Assembly (NCBI RefSeq): GCF_002998925.1
Contig: NZ_CP027228.1
Span: forward strand, 1,736,001-1,800,000
DNA from: Mogibacterium diversum
Lineage (GTDB): Bacteria; Bacillota; Clostridia; Peptostreptococcales; Anaerovoracaceae
Length of the DNA stretch: 64,000 bases
Direction of reading: 5' to 3'
Part shown: positions 6,203 through 14,869 of the stretch, one piece after another
How positions within the stretch are numbered: position 1 is the stretch's first letter
Layout of the letters: every line of letters begins with the position of its first letter
Notes under the pieces: model-generated
What the model saw: only the letters and a program-made list of their open reading frames with translations
Databases searched by the model: none
What the model was told of the DNA's origin: nothing
Made by a program: the position numbers and the translations under genes

Positions 6203-8782
6203 GTGAAACTTGCAAAACGAATTATTGCATTCATTGCAGTAATAGCGATTACAATTGGACCATTCTCATACCCGCAGGATGTTAGCGCTGCGACTCAGAA
6301 GGACGGCTATAACATTACGATTTCTAATGTGACGGTGTCACCTAGCCCGGTGAATGTCGGCTCTCTAGCTTCTCTGAAGTTCGATTACAACATCGATACG
6401 CAGTCGGGGAATGCGATGAAGCCAGGTGATACGATTAAGCTGTCGACGAATATCGGGACGATGTTTGGCAATCTCCCAAGCTCCGATGTTCCGCTCTATT
6501 CCGAGAGTGGACAGAAGGTTGCGACAGCGACAATCACAGGTACAGAGATTAAGTTCACACTGGACCCAGATTTTCCGACGGACAGAAACTTCATGTCGGG
6601 AAGTCTATACACAGGAGCTAGACTGAAGGCGCTAGATAACGGTGCTACAGCAGGCTCTCCAGTGACAAAGCCTCTCACCATTGAAGATGCTTCGGCTAAT
6701 GTAACCTTCAAGGTTAGAGATGCAGTTCCGGGGACCAATACTGGTGGTGTACCTGCTGATCCAAGTCTCAGGACCATTAACAACAGACTGCTTGAGAAGC
6801 AGGGCTGGACTTCGGCATACGACACAGCTAGGATTAAGCTGATTGCTAATCAGCTAGGTTCACTGCGTCTATTCAACACTTACAACAATATCGACAGCAC
6901 CTTCGGAACTTATCAAGAACAGACTAACATGATGATCGTTGATAAGATTCCGAGAAATGGCGTTGTAGACCTAAGCACTATCTCGATTTCCGCAGTTCGT
7001 TACAACTGGACGGAGGTTCCTGCAGGTGGAAATACATTCTACGCACAGGCAGCTCCTGGAACAGTTATGCCGATAGAGCGCGGAAGCAACTGGATTCCAG
7101 TGACGCAGTATTTCAGCCAGATAACTCAGTCATCTTCGGATACTTACGACAGCTTCTACGCTAAGATTAAGGCTCAGAAGATGAGCTACGGTGTATTTAC
7201 AGATCCAGCTACAGGAGGGGACACCTTCATTGCAAATATGTCTAACGACTCCCTTAAGTACACCGACCTCGAGCCAGCGCTCGCAGGTATTAACAAGATA
7301 AAGGACATCTACGGAACTAACGGCCCTTCACATGGAAATGTCGTTACGTTCTTCGCCGAGTTTGACACTCACTACCCAGAGATCACAGCGGTAGAGACTG
7401 TTACTAACACAGGAAAAGCTAAGTCCGACCAGGCAGAGGATTCCGCATCTGTTTCATACACGATCGACAAGGCAAACGGAACTGCTACTGTTGCGGCAGG
7501 AAGCATTCGTGTAAAGGCCGTTGATGACATCGATGGAACTACTCCAATCGCTGGAGCTGAGTTCAAGGTTCAGACTAAGATAGGTGGAATCTGGATGGAT
7601 TACTACATCAGAGGTCGTAAGGCTACCGCTAAGACTAATGCAAGCGGTGAGGCTACAATCTCTGGACTGTCGAAGGGTGACTACCGCCTAGTGCAGACGA
7701 GCACGCCGGCAAAGTACACTTTTACCAACAAGGTGTTTAAGCCAAACCCAGCATTTACAACATCTGGTTCTCTAAATGCTACAGAAGGAACCTTCTCAAT
7801 TCAAAGCGCTACGCAGCCAGGATTCTCGGCTATCGTTCCTAACTACCAGACTGCAGAAGCCGTGATTAAAGGTCACAAGGACTATGTCGATTCAGAAGGA
7901 ACTGCGGTAACCATCCCAGAGAGCACCTTTGAAGTAAGCGTTAGCCAGATTGCTGGTGAGAATTACGATGGCGTGACGATGCCTGGCGATGTGACAACAT
8001 TCGTGCACAGCGATGGACGCATCGAATTTGATAAGATCAAGTTCACAAAGGTTGGAACATACAAGTTCAAGGTTAAGGAAACAGCGTCAAACCCAGTAGC
8101 AGGTGTAGCATATGATACAGCTGAAAAAGAGGTTAAGGTAACTGTTGCTAACAATGGCGGAACACTCAAGGCTACAGCTGATAGCGAGCCAAGATTTAGA
8201 AACGTATTTACGTCCGTTAAGAAAAACCTAAGAGTTAAGAAGACTCTAAGCGGAGACACTCCTCCAGCAGTAGGCGAGTTCAAGTTCGAGCTATCTCAAG
8301 CTGGAACTACAGCACAAGGATTAAGCGAGGCGCCAATGCCAGCAGGCTCTGTGCTAGGCAAGAAGGTTGTTACGGTTAACGGAGCAGGCGAAATCGACTT
8401 TGGCGACATCGAGTTCAAAGCAGTTGGTAAGTACACATACAAGGTAGTTGAGCTAGATACACGCCTTGCAAATTACACTTACGATAGCACAGAGTACACG
8501 GTTGTCGTAGATGTTACAGCTGATGCAAATAACCAGATCGTAGCAAATTACGAGATTAAGAAGGGTGCAGAAACTGTAAACGACTTAACATTTAACAACA
8601 AGTACGAAGTGCCAAAGGCGCCTACATCACCTTCAAAGGACAAGACTATTAATAATGCTAAGAAGCACAAATCACCAAAGACTGGCGATAGCACAGAAGA
8701 CCTGATGCTAATGCTCAGCATCTTTGCAGCATCCGTACTAATGCTAATCGGTACGATTGGATACAAGAAGAGATTGAGATAG
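6203..8782 (+). CDS. large wall-anchored adhesin with Cna-B and pilin-type (FctA-like) domains, SPKTGD signal
   Basis: The 859-residue secreted protein starts at GTG 6203, 6 bases after AGGAGG. It has a signal peptide ending near residue 30 (D-V-S-A-A), then a long N-terminal beta-rich region. A Cna-B domain lies near 435-515 (G-A-E-F-K-V ... G-D-Y-R-L-V). Two pilin-type domains follow at about 550-670 and 672-800, of the sort that form internal Lys-Asn isopeptide bonds (E-F-K-F-E-L-S, Y-T-Y-K-V-V-E). The C-terminus has a basic stretch, SPKTGD at residues 824-829, a hydrophobic helix and a basic tail. The sorting motif lacks the canonical leucine. Its ligand is unknown. It is flanked by terminators, so it is probably a single-gene unit. 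Confidence 0.85.
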   Translation: MKLAKRIIAFIAVIAITIGPFSYPQDVSAATQKDGYNITISNVTVSPSPVNVGSLASLKFDYNIDTQSGNAMKPGDTIKLSTNIGTMFGNLPSSDVPLYSESGQKVATATITGTEIKFTLDPDFPTDRNFMSGSLYTGARLKALDNGATAGSPVTKPLTIEDASANVTFKVRDAVPGTNTGGVPADPSLRTINNRLLEKQGWTSAYDTARIKLIANQLGSLRLFNTYNNIDSTFGTYQEQTNMMIVDKIPRNGVVDLSTISISAVRYNWTEVPAGGNTFYAQAAPGTVMPIERGSNWIPVTQYFSQITQSSSDTYDSFYAKIKAQKMSYGVFTDPATGGDTFIANMSNDSLKYTDLEPALAGINKIKDIYGTNGPSHGNVVTFFAEFDTHYPEITAVETVTNTGKAKSDQAEDSASVSYTIDKANGTATVAAGSIRVKAVDDIDGTTPIAGAEFKVQTKIGGIWMDYYIRGRKATAKTNASGEATISGLSKGDYRLVQTSTPAKYTFTNKVFKPNPAFTTSGSLNATEGTFSIQSATQPGFSAIVPNYQTAEAVIKGHKDYVDSEGTAVTIPESTFEVSVSQIAGENYDGVTMPGDVTTFVHSDGRIEFDKIKFTKVGTYKFKVKETASNPVAGVAYDTAEKEVKVTVANNGGTLKATADSEPRFRNVFTSVKKNLRVKKTLSGDTPPAVGEFKFELSQAGTTAQGLSEAPMPAGSVLGKKVVTVNGAGEIDFGDIEFKAVGKYTYKVVELDTRLANYTYDSTEYTVVVDVTADANNQIVANYEIKKGAETVNDLTFNNKYEVPKAPTSPSKDKTINNAKKHKSPKTGDSTEDLMLMLSIFAASVLMLIGTIGYKKRLR

Positions 8783-8820
8783 TGCTTTAGCAATTGATAG
8801 TCTTAAATGTAAATAGGAGA

Positions 8821-8858
8821 AAAAGCGGATAGCAACTTAGTGAGGCTATTCGCTTTTT
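8821..8858 (+). terminator. terminator after the 6.2-kb adhesin
   Basis: AAAAGCGGATAGC (8821-8833) pairs with GCTATTCGCTTTT (8845-8857) with a single wobble, ending in a T run. Confidence 0.8.
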
Positions 8859-8955
8859 AATGTTTTGAAAGTTTAAAATGCAGTATAATTAAGATAATAA
8901 GTGGGTAAATAATAGCGCCCAGATGCTATAAAAGATTAATAAGAGGGTTAGATAT

Positions 8956-9588
8956 ATGGCAAGTAATGAACGAGTGCTCACCGAAGCCGAGCAAAGAAGG
9001 CTAGAGAGATATAAGATAAAGAGTGAAGAGCTAGAACGAGAAGGCTACACTAAGACAGACCTTACGATATCAGTCGTTAAGGCGAATATCGGAGCCTTAT
9101 ATGGACTAATCATGACTGTGCCCTTTATTGCTATCTACGTTCTTAGATATGATGGTGCGGATTTTGGTAAATCTCGAATTTCAGCTAGTTCAGGTCTAAC
9201 TGTTCTGGCCCTACTATTATTGTTAACAGTGGTACATGAGCTTATTCACGGTGTAACGTGGAGCAGATTTACGAAAAAAGGTTTCAAAGATATTGAATTC
9301 GGTGTGATCTGGAAATACCTAACACCGTACTGTACTTGCAGTCAGCCGCTAACAAAGTGGGAATACATAACGGGTGCCTTAATGCCAGGACTGTTACTAG
9401 GTATAGTGCCATGTATAATCGGATGCATGGCGGCCGATATACTTTTTCTTGCAGCTGGAGTACTGATGACTATCGCTGCAGGTGGAGACATCCTAATAGC
9501 TAAGATGATACTGGGCAATAAAGCATCTAAAAAAGCGCTGTACCTGGACCACCCGACAGAGATTGGGCTGGTGGTGTTTCAGAAATAA
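8956..9588 (+). CDS. DUF3267 membrane protein with HExxH metalloprotease-like motif
   Basis: The 210-residue protein has a charged N-terminal 40 residues, then about four hydrophobic segments. H-E-L-I-H at residues 94-98 lies at the end of the second segment, which is the zinc-protease motif typical of DUF3267 proteins. T-P-Y-C-T-C and A-L-M-P-G-L-L-L-G follow as in the family. A role as a membrane metalloprotease is plausible but unproven and no substrate is evident. The gene converges on the TraX-like gene with only 6 bp between the stops. Confidence 0.75.
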   Translation: MASNERVLTEAEQRRLERYKIKSEELEREGYTKTDLTISVVKANIGALYGLIMTVPFIAIYVLRYDGADFGKSRISASSGLTVLALLLLLTVVHELIHGVTWSRFTKKGFKDIEFGVIWKYLTPYCTCSQPLTKWEYITGALMPGLLLGIVPCIIGCMAADILFLAAGVLMTIAAGGDILIAKMILGNKASKKALYLDHPTEIGLVVFQK

Positions 9589-9594
9589 ATTTCT

Positions 9595-10329
9595 CTACCA
9601 CCTCATGAGACCCAGCACCACTAGGTGCGCTGGATAGAAGATGTAGAAAAACCACTTATTAAATGAAGCCTTGCTACCACGTCCTCCATTATAGGAATAA
9701 ATTATTGGGATAACAAGGAGCGTGCCAATCTGCCACACCTGACCGTACCAAGGTAGACCGTGGCTTACACACATGAACGCTGACAATGAAAAACTAAGGA
9801 CGCTGATGGCCGCATAGCAGATGGCCTGACGGTCCTTATTTTCTTTGTTCATATAAATCGACAGTGTGAACAGAGGTCCGAATATAAGCCAGTCTGTCTT
9901 CATCGACAGTACAAGTAGTACGATGACAGCGATAATACCCTTTAATGTGCCAATCTTCTTCCAATTCTCGACAACCTCCATCAAGGCAAATGAGCATGCA
10001 AATGTAAATAGCACATTGCCAAGTGGCAGGGTGAAGGTTCCCGACTCGAAGAATGAGAATGGTATCTGTGCGATTATCGCAAAGGTGAGAAGCCTAGAGA
10101 AATACTTTTTTCTGTTGGATGTATGAACGAAGCCTTCAGCGAGTGCAAGGCACATCGAGGGAGCCGTTATTCGCCCTATCAATCTAAGGATAATATAAAT
10201 ACTGGCATCCGGTGCAAAAAACACGGATGCCAGATGATCACAAACCATTGATATTATCGCTATGTATTTGATCTTATTTATGCTCATTTTTATACCAGTT
10301 CCACTATTAAAACGATAATCATTTTTCAC
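9595..10329 (-). CDS. TraX-family membrane protein
   Basis: The 244-residue protein has about seven hydrophobic segments and the TraX signature near the N-terminus (K-Y-I-A-I-I-S-M-V-C-D-H, then L-R-L-I-G-R-I-T-A-P-S-M-C-L-A-L-A-E-G-F). F-plasmid TraX acetylates the N-terminus of F pilin; chromosomal homologues are widespread in Bacillota and mostly uncharacterised. It is 24 bp downstream of a pilin-like surface protein on the same strand, so co-transcription is likely. The start at 10329 has only a weak ribosome site; an internal ATG at 10287 (M-S-I-N-K-I-K-Y-I) would remove the first 14 residues and may be the true start. Confidence 0.8.
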   Translation of the reverse strand: MKNDYRFNSGTGIKMSINKIKYIAIISMVCDHLASVFFAPDASIYIILRLIGRITAPSMCLALAEGFVHTSNRKKYFSRLLTFAIIAQIPFSFFESGTFTLPLGNVLFTFACSFALMEVVENWKKIGTLKGIIAVIVLLVLSMKTDWLIFGPLFTLSIYMNKENKDRQAICYAAISVLSFSLSAFMCVSHGLPWYGQVWQIGTLLVIPIIYSYNGGRGSKASFNKWFFYIFYPAHLVVLGLMRW

Positions 10330-10353
10330 TTATATTTTACCATAGAACATTAA

Positions 10354-11379
10354 TTATCTTAAAGAGCTTGCTTTCTTCCTGATATAAATTGTAAAGCTGA
10401 GGCTGATTATAACTGTCCCAAGTACGACTAGCCAAGCAGCGAGGTGCGTATTATCGCCGGTCTTTACAGTTCTATTTGACTTTACATGGGCGTTTTTTCC
10501 CTGAATTGAGGCTGGCTGATTCACCTTTGTGTTAGTGATAGTCGTCGTCTTACCGTCAGTCGAGACATCGGATTTTGTGCTGTAGCCAGCAGGGACATCG
10601 AGTTCTTTAACAGTCCATGTATAGCTATCGTCGAGGTTGTTCCAAGTGTACGACCAGTTATTTGTAGCATTAAGCTCTACTGGTGTGCCGTAAGCGGTGC
10701 CGTCCTTGTACAGCTGAGCCTTTGCGGACGACTCGGAACCGTTCTTCCAGATTTTCTTAACCGTGTGTGTCACATATTTGATAGTGGTGTTGTTAAATGA
10801 TATAAATCCATTTCTGTCACCTGTGTAATTCCTTGATCCATCCGGATTGAAGGTGATTCTAACACCGTCATATGTATAGTAGTTTCCGTTAATCTCAACG
10901 TAGTCAAGATCATATGAATACCTACCAGCAAAATATGGGTAACCATTGAAGTAGCATTTTACAGTATAAACGGTTTTATCATACTTGATGCCTGGAACAT
11001 CTGTAGGGATCTCTTCTACTGTAAAAGTTACATATTTTGTCTCCGGTGCAGGCTGTTTTTCTTTTAAATAATAAGAGACAATACTATCGAAGTATACAAA
11101 AAAAGCGTTTCCTCCATTACCAATATTTTCGTAAGGCTCGTGTGTAAGTGGTGAATCGTAATCCTCGTGCTTACGGATGTTGCCTTCGGGATCCTTAATA
11201 ACTATTTTAAATTTTCCCATGTATTCAGCGGGAACTGGTCCATTATCAAGAGTTTTAGTGAATTCGACTGGGTCTGGTTGGTAGCTAGCAAAAACGGAAC
11301 CCAGTGAAAAAATGTTTATAAGCATGAGTGCGAATACTAACACTGCGAGCTTTCTGATTGTTCTTCTTGAGTCTGTCAT
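10354..11379 (-). CDS. pilin-like surface protein with Cna-B domain and VKTGDN sorting signal
   Basis: The 341-residue protein has a signal peptide (cleavage near F-A-S-Y). A pilin-type domain follows at about 35-200 with V-E-F-T-K-T-L-D and a F-T-V-E-E-I-P block. A Cna-B domain lies at about 205-285 (V-K-K-I-W-K-N-G ... Y-T-W-T-V-K-E-L), with the lysine and glutamate expected for an internal isopeptide bond. The C-terminus reads V-K-T-G-D-N from residue 305, then a hydrophobic helix and basic tail. The motif has valine where proline is expected. GGAGGG precedes the ATG. It is divergent from the pilus operon and shares its signal type with that operon's minor pilin. Confidence 0.8.
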   Translation of the reverse strand: MTDSRRTIRKLAVLVFALMLINIFSLGSVFASYQPDPVEFTKTLDNGPVPAEYMGKFKIVIKDPEGNIRKHEDYDSPLTHEPYENIGNGGNAFFVYFDSIVSYYLKEKQPAPETKYVTFTVEEIPTDVPGIKYDKTVYTVKCYFNGYPYFAGRYSYDLDYVEINGNYYTYDGVRITFNPDGSRNYTGDRNGFISFNNTTIKYVTHTVKKIWKNGSESSAKAQLYKDGTAYGTPVELNATNNWSYTWNNLDDSYTWTVKELDVPAGYSTKSDVSTDGKTTTITNTKVNQPASIQGKNAHVKSNRTVKTGDNTHLAAWLVVLGTVIISLSFTIYIRKKASSLR

Positions 11380-11795
11380 AACGCCCTCCTTTTATGTGGT
11401 TTATGGATTATATCATAAGCATAACTAAAATATACCTGAATAGTCTAAATTGTTTTTTAAAAAAACATTTGTAAAATTTTATATAAAAAAGTCTTGCTAA
11501 ACCCGAAAAAGTTGTGAAATTAAACTCATAAGATTAAGTGAACTCAACGGGTACAGAATTATTTTGAATCAATTTCTGCTTAAATTTGATTTATATTTAT
11601 AAATCTGATAAACTTCTAGAAAGTAAACAAAATTAGTCTTTTTATAGACAAAATGTGTGTGTTTTTAGTATACATTTGTCATCAAATAAAGATATTGCGC
11701 GTTATTTGGACAGTTTTTCTACTAAAAGGGTATGTGAAATAAAAGAAGGGCTGAGATTTAGGGGACTTTATTATATTAATGATAAAGAGAGACAG

Positions 11796-11840
11796 ATGCA
11801 TGAGTTTCCAGCCTAGTTTGGTTTGAGCTTATGCATTTTT
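11796..11840 (+). promoter_or_regulatory. terminator-like hairpin in the pilus leader, possible attenuator
   Basis: ATGCATGAG (11796-11804) pairs with CTTATGCAT (11828-11836), with one wobble, and is followed directly by TTTT. It lies about 70 bp before the pilus start codon and downstream of a TTATATTAAT that could be a -10 box. It could end leakage or act as an attenuator. Confidence 0.4.
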
Positions 11841-11857
11841 CTTTATTTATAAAACTT

Positions 11858-11871
11858 GTGACTAGAGTCAC
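11858..11871. promoter_or_regulatory. perfect 6-2-6 inverted repeat before the pilus genes
   Basis: GTGACT (11858-11863) and AGTCAC (11866-11871) flank AG, 39 bp before the pilin start. The symmetry suggests a protein-binding site, but the regulator is unknown. Confidence 0.4.
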
Positions 11872-11910
11872 TAAAACGTTAATGCATTATTATACAAAAG
11901 GAGAAAGAGT

Positions 11911-13386
11911 ATGCAGAGATTAGTAAAAAAGCAAATTAGCTGCATCGTAGCAATGGTTATGGTATTGCTACTAGCTATGTCTGTAATTGTTCCAGACAAA
12001 ACTTATGCGGCGACAACACACAGTCTTAAGATCACTAACGGTGGTAAGACTGCACACACTTTTGAAATCTATCAGGTTTTCAAGGGTGATCTATCGGGAA
12101 AGGTTCTGACTAACATCAAGTGGGGTAGCGGAATCAAGGATTCATCTAAGGCATCGCTAGGAAGTGCAAGTGCAAAGGCAAAGACACTTACTAACGTAAC
12201 AAAGGCAGAAGAGTTTGCTAATGACCTTCAGTCTCACCTTGGTACACCTGCAAAGACACAGCAGGTTGCAGCTGGCGGAAGCGAGACAGTAACAGGACTT
12301 GAGCCTGGTTACTACCTGGTTAAGGATACAGCAAGCTCACAGAGCAACAAGGAAAACGGTGCATATACATCTTACATTCTTAAGATCGTATCCGACACTG
12401 AGACAAATGCAAAGCTTGACGTACCTACAGTTGTTAAGAAGGTTCAGGAGAACAGTGATAGAGTTTGGCAGGATGCAGCTGATTACAACATCGGCGACAC
12501 AATCCCTTACAAGCTAACAGGTACTCTTCCTACAAACTATGACAAGTACACAAAGTACGCATATAAGTTCCACGATGAGATGTCTGCAGGTCTGACTCTA
12601 GACCCAGCTTCAATCAAGGTTAAGATCGACGGAACAGAGATTGCTAGCAGCAAGTACACTGTTACACAGGATGCTGGCTCAAACAGCTTCACGGTAGCTT
12701 TTGCTGACCTTAAGGCACTCGACACACCAACAACTGCTAACAGCAGCATCGTAGTTGAGTACAATTGTAAGCTAAATGACAATGCTGTTATCGGTTCTGC
12801 TGGTAACCCAAATACAGTTTACCTAGAGTACTCCAACAACCCTAACAGAGGTGGAGAGGGAGAATTCGGTAAGACTCCTAAGGATAAGAATATCGTATTC
12901 TCATACAAGGTAATCGTTAACAAGAAGGACGAGAACAACGATCCTCTAGTTGGTGCTGAGTTCACACTTTACAAGAAGACTGTCACTGGTAAGGAAGCAA
13001 TCACAAGATTCACTATCAACAACACTATGGAAGCAAACAAGACCACATTTACATATAAGGGTCTAGATGCAGGAAAGTATGTGCTCGAGGAGACAAAGAC
13101 TCCAACTGGCTACAACAGCATTGAGCCTGTTGAGTTCACAATCCACGCTGAGTACGACAAGACTTCCGACGATCCAAAGCTAACTAAGCTAGAGAGCCTT
13201 GGAACTCTAACATTTACAGCAGACAAGACAGCTGGAACACTTTCAACTGACGTTGTTAATAACAAGGGATTCACTCTTCCAGAAACTGGAGGAATGGGTA
13301 GATACCTCATCTACGTTCTAGGTGCAGTTCTCGTAATCGGTTCACTCGGATACATGAAGCGCAGAAAGGAAGCAACTATTAAGTAA
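11911..13386 (+). CDS. major (backbone) pilin, LPETGG
   Basis: The 491-residue protein has the layout of a sortase-assembled backbone pilin. A signal peptide ends at about residue 33 (T-Y-A-A). An N-terminal domain follows, then a pilin-motif region P-T-V-V-K-K-V at 172-178 whose Lys176 or Lys177 would be the polymerisation lysine. A middle isopeptide-type domain comes next, then a C-terminal SpaA/Cna-B domain with an E-box (Y-V-L-E-E-T-K-T-P-T-G-Y, residues 390-401). LPETGG starts at 456, with a hydrophobic helix and a K-R-R-K tail. The class C sortase gene follows 2 bp after the stop, so this should be its main substrate. AAGGAG precedes the ATG. Confidence 0.88.
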   Translation: MQRLVKKQISCIVAMVMVLLLAMSVIVPDKTYAATTHSLKITNGGKTAHTFEIYQVFKGDLSGKVLTNIKWGSGIKDSSKASLGSASAKAKTLTNVTKAEEFANDLQSHLGTPAKTQQVAAGGSETVTGLEPGYYLVKDTASSQSNKENGAYTSYILKIVSDTETNAKLDVPTVVKKVQENSDRVWQDAADYNIGDTIPYKLTGTLPTNYDKYTKYAYKFHDEMSAGLTLDPASIKVKIDGTEIASSKYTVTQDAGSNSFTVAFADLKALDTPTTANSSIVVEYNCKLNDNAVIGSAGNPNTVYLEYSNNPNRGGEGEFGKTPKDKNIVFSYKVIVNKKDENNDPLVGAEFTLYKKTVTGKEAITRFTINNTMEANKTTFTYKGLDAGKYVLEETKTPTGYNSIEPVEFTIHAEYDKTSDDPKLTKLESLGTLTFTADKTAGTLSTDVVNNKGFTLPETGGMGRYLIYVLGAVLVIGSLGYMKRRKEATIK

Positions 13387-13388
13387 CA

Positions 13389-14219
13389 ATGGGCAAGATG
13401 AAAAAAATCATCCCCAACATAATAGTGGCAATGATGCTGATTTCAGGGATAGGGCTTTTAGCTTATCCCACGATCAGCGATTGTATCAATGAATTGCACT
13501 CCTCTAGAGCAATCGGGAGCTATGTAAAGAAGACTAAGGATTTATCCAAAGAGAAAAAAGCACAACTTCTAAGCGAGGCGAGGGCATATAACGCAACTTT
13601 GGTTAACAAGAAGAATCGTTATTTCCTTAAGCCAGAAGAAAAAGAGCAGTACAACAAGCTGCTCGATGTAACCGACACAGGCATCATGGGGTATGTGGAT
13701 ATACCTAAGATCAAGGCATACATACCTATATATCATGGTGTTGATGCAGGTTCGCTTCAGATAGCAACAGGGCATATACCTGGGAGCTCTCTGCCGGTAG
13801 GTGGTCCTAGTACACACAGCCTGATTTCAGGCCATACGGGACTTCTATCTGCGAAGCTTTTTACAAATATCGATCAACTTGAAGATGGCGACATCTTTAT
13901 GATCCATGTATTTGACGATGTGTATGCATACAAGGTTAACAAGATTAACACTGTACTGCCTGATGAAGTTGAAGATTTGGAAATCGAAAAGGGCAAAGAC
14001 TACGTGACGCTGATTACGTGTACGCCCTATGGAGTCAACTCGCATAGACTTCTCGTGAGAGGGGAGCGCACCAAATATACGAAGACACAGAACGTAGAAG
14101 ACGTTATTAGAATGGTCATGCTGAAATATATTGCCATATTAGCTGTTGGGGTTATAACTCTGATAGTTTTAATAAGGCTGTATATCAAAAGGCGAAGAAA
14201 AAAGAAAGGGATTAAATGA
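13389..14219 (+). CDS. srtC: class C sortase (pilus polymerase)
   Basis: The 276-residue membrane protein has an N-terminal transmembrane helix (about 7-27), a sortase domain and a C-terminal transmembrane helix (about 247-265) followed by a basic tail, the class C topology. Catalytic residues are His149 in S-G-H-T-G, Cys211 in T-L-I-T-C-T-P-Y-G and Arg220 in S-H-R-L-L-V-R-G; P-I-Y-H-G (113-117) is also typical. It should cut LPETGG of the pilins and join subunits through the backbone lysine. The usual DP(F/W/Y) lid triad expected near residues 70-90 is not visible; the segment reads N-K-K-N-R-Y-F-L-K-P. The stop overlaps the next gene's start by 4 bases. Confidence 0.92.
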   Translation: MGKMKKIIPNIIVAMMLISGIGLLAYPTISDCINELHSSRAIGSYVKKTKDLSKEKKAQLLSEARAYNATLVNKKNRYFLKPEEKEQYNKLLDVTDTGIMGYVDIPKIKAYIPIYHGVDAGSLQIATGHIPGSSLPVGGPSTHSLISGHTGLLSAKLFTNIDQLEDGDIFMIHVFDDVYAYKVNKINTVLPDEVEDLEIEKGKDYVTLITCTPYGVNSHRLLVRGERTKYTKTQNVEDVIRMVMLKYIAILAVGVITLIVLIRLYIKRRRKKKGIK

Positions 14220-14869
14220 AGAGTAATAGAATTTCTTTAATATTAATTCTATGCTTCAGTTTTGTATCTTTCATACTTCCTTCCCATGCTGCATATGCAG
14301 ATGATAGTGCGAGCTTAAACATCACGCTGACTTATGAGCATAAAGCAATAAGCGGTGCACAGTACTCTATCTATCAGGTCGCAGACCTGAAGGCGGATAG
14401 GACTGGTTATGTCGGAAGAGCTCCGTTTCAGTGGAATGGGAATTTAGAAGAACTTAAAACCGTAGATGCTCAGATAAAGTTGGCGCGTCGTCTTGAGAGG
14501 CAAAGCCGTAATGCAAGTGCGGCGATGACACTCACGACTGGTCGTGACGGTACGGTTCGTTTTACAGGTTTGAGAAGTGGAATGTATCTCGTGGTACAAA
14601 CAGGAGCAACTGGGGAAGCTGCAGACTACACAACGATGCAGCCGTTCTTAGTGATGGCTCCAAGGTTTGAGAATGGCGTTTGGAACAAGGTTGTGAATGC
14701 CAAGCCAAAGCCTGAGGTACAGAAGAAGCAGAAGCCTAAAATCACCAAGAAGGTAAAGACTGGTGATAACAGCGAACTGTTCTGGTGGAGCGGGTCACTG
14801 ATGCTCAGCGTCGGACTTATGACCCTCCTCGTACTGAGGAGAAAGAATAAGATGGGAGGAGTGAGCTGA
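14216..14869 (+). CDS. minor (probably basal) pilin, VKTGDN signal
   Basis: The 217-residue protein has a signal peptide ending near A-Y-A-D (about 28) and one pilin-type domain at about 32-160 (G-A-Q-Y-S-I-Y-Q-V-A-D, then G-M-Y-L-V-V-Q-T). A Lys/Pro-rich stalk follows, and V-K-T-G-D-N begins at 180 before a hydrophobic helix and basic tail. It is translationally coupled on both sides (ATGA overlap with the sortase and a 1-base overlap with the next gene). In other pili, the subunit whose sorting signal differs from the backbone is usually the base attached to the wall by the housekeeping sortase, so I infer a basal role. Confidence 0.75.
   Translation: MKSNRISLILILCFSFVSFILPSHAAYADDSASLNITLTYEHKAISGAQYSIYQVADLKADRTGYVGRAPFQWNGNLEELKTVDAQIKLARRLERQSRNASAAMTLTTGRDGTVRFTGLRSGMYLVVQTGATGEAADYTTMQPFLVMAPRFENGVWNKVVNAKPKPEVQKKQKPKITKKVKTGDNSELFWWSGSLMLSVGLMTLLVLRRKNKMGGVS

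Larger units (their letters stand above)
11380..11910. promoter_or_regulatory. 531-bp divergent regulatory region upstream of the pilus operon
   Basis: No gene is visible in this AT-rich stretch. It must carry the divergent promoters of the pilin-like gene and the pilus operon, but I cannot place a convincing -35/-10 pair. Toward the pilus side are a terminator-like hairpin (11796-11840) and a short perfect inverted repeat (11858-11871). An A-rich CCGAAAAAGT element near 11505 resembles one near 23212 upstream of another adhesin gene. Confidence 0.5.
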
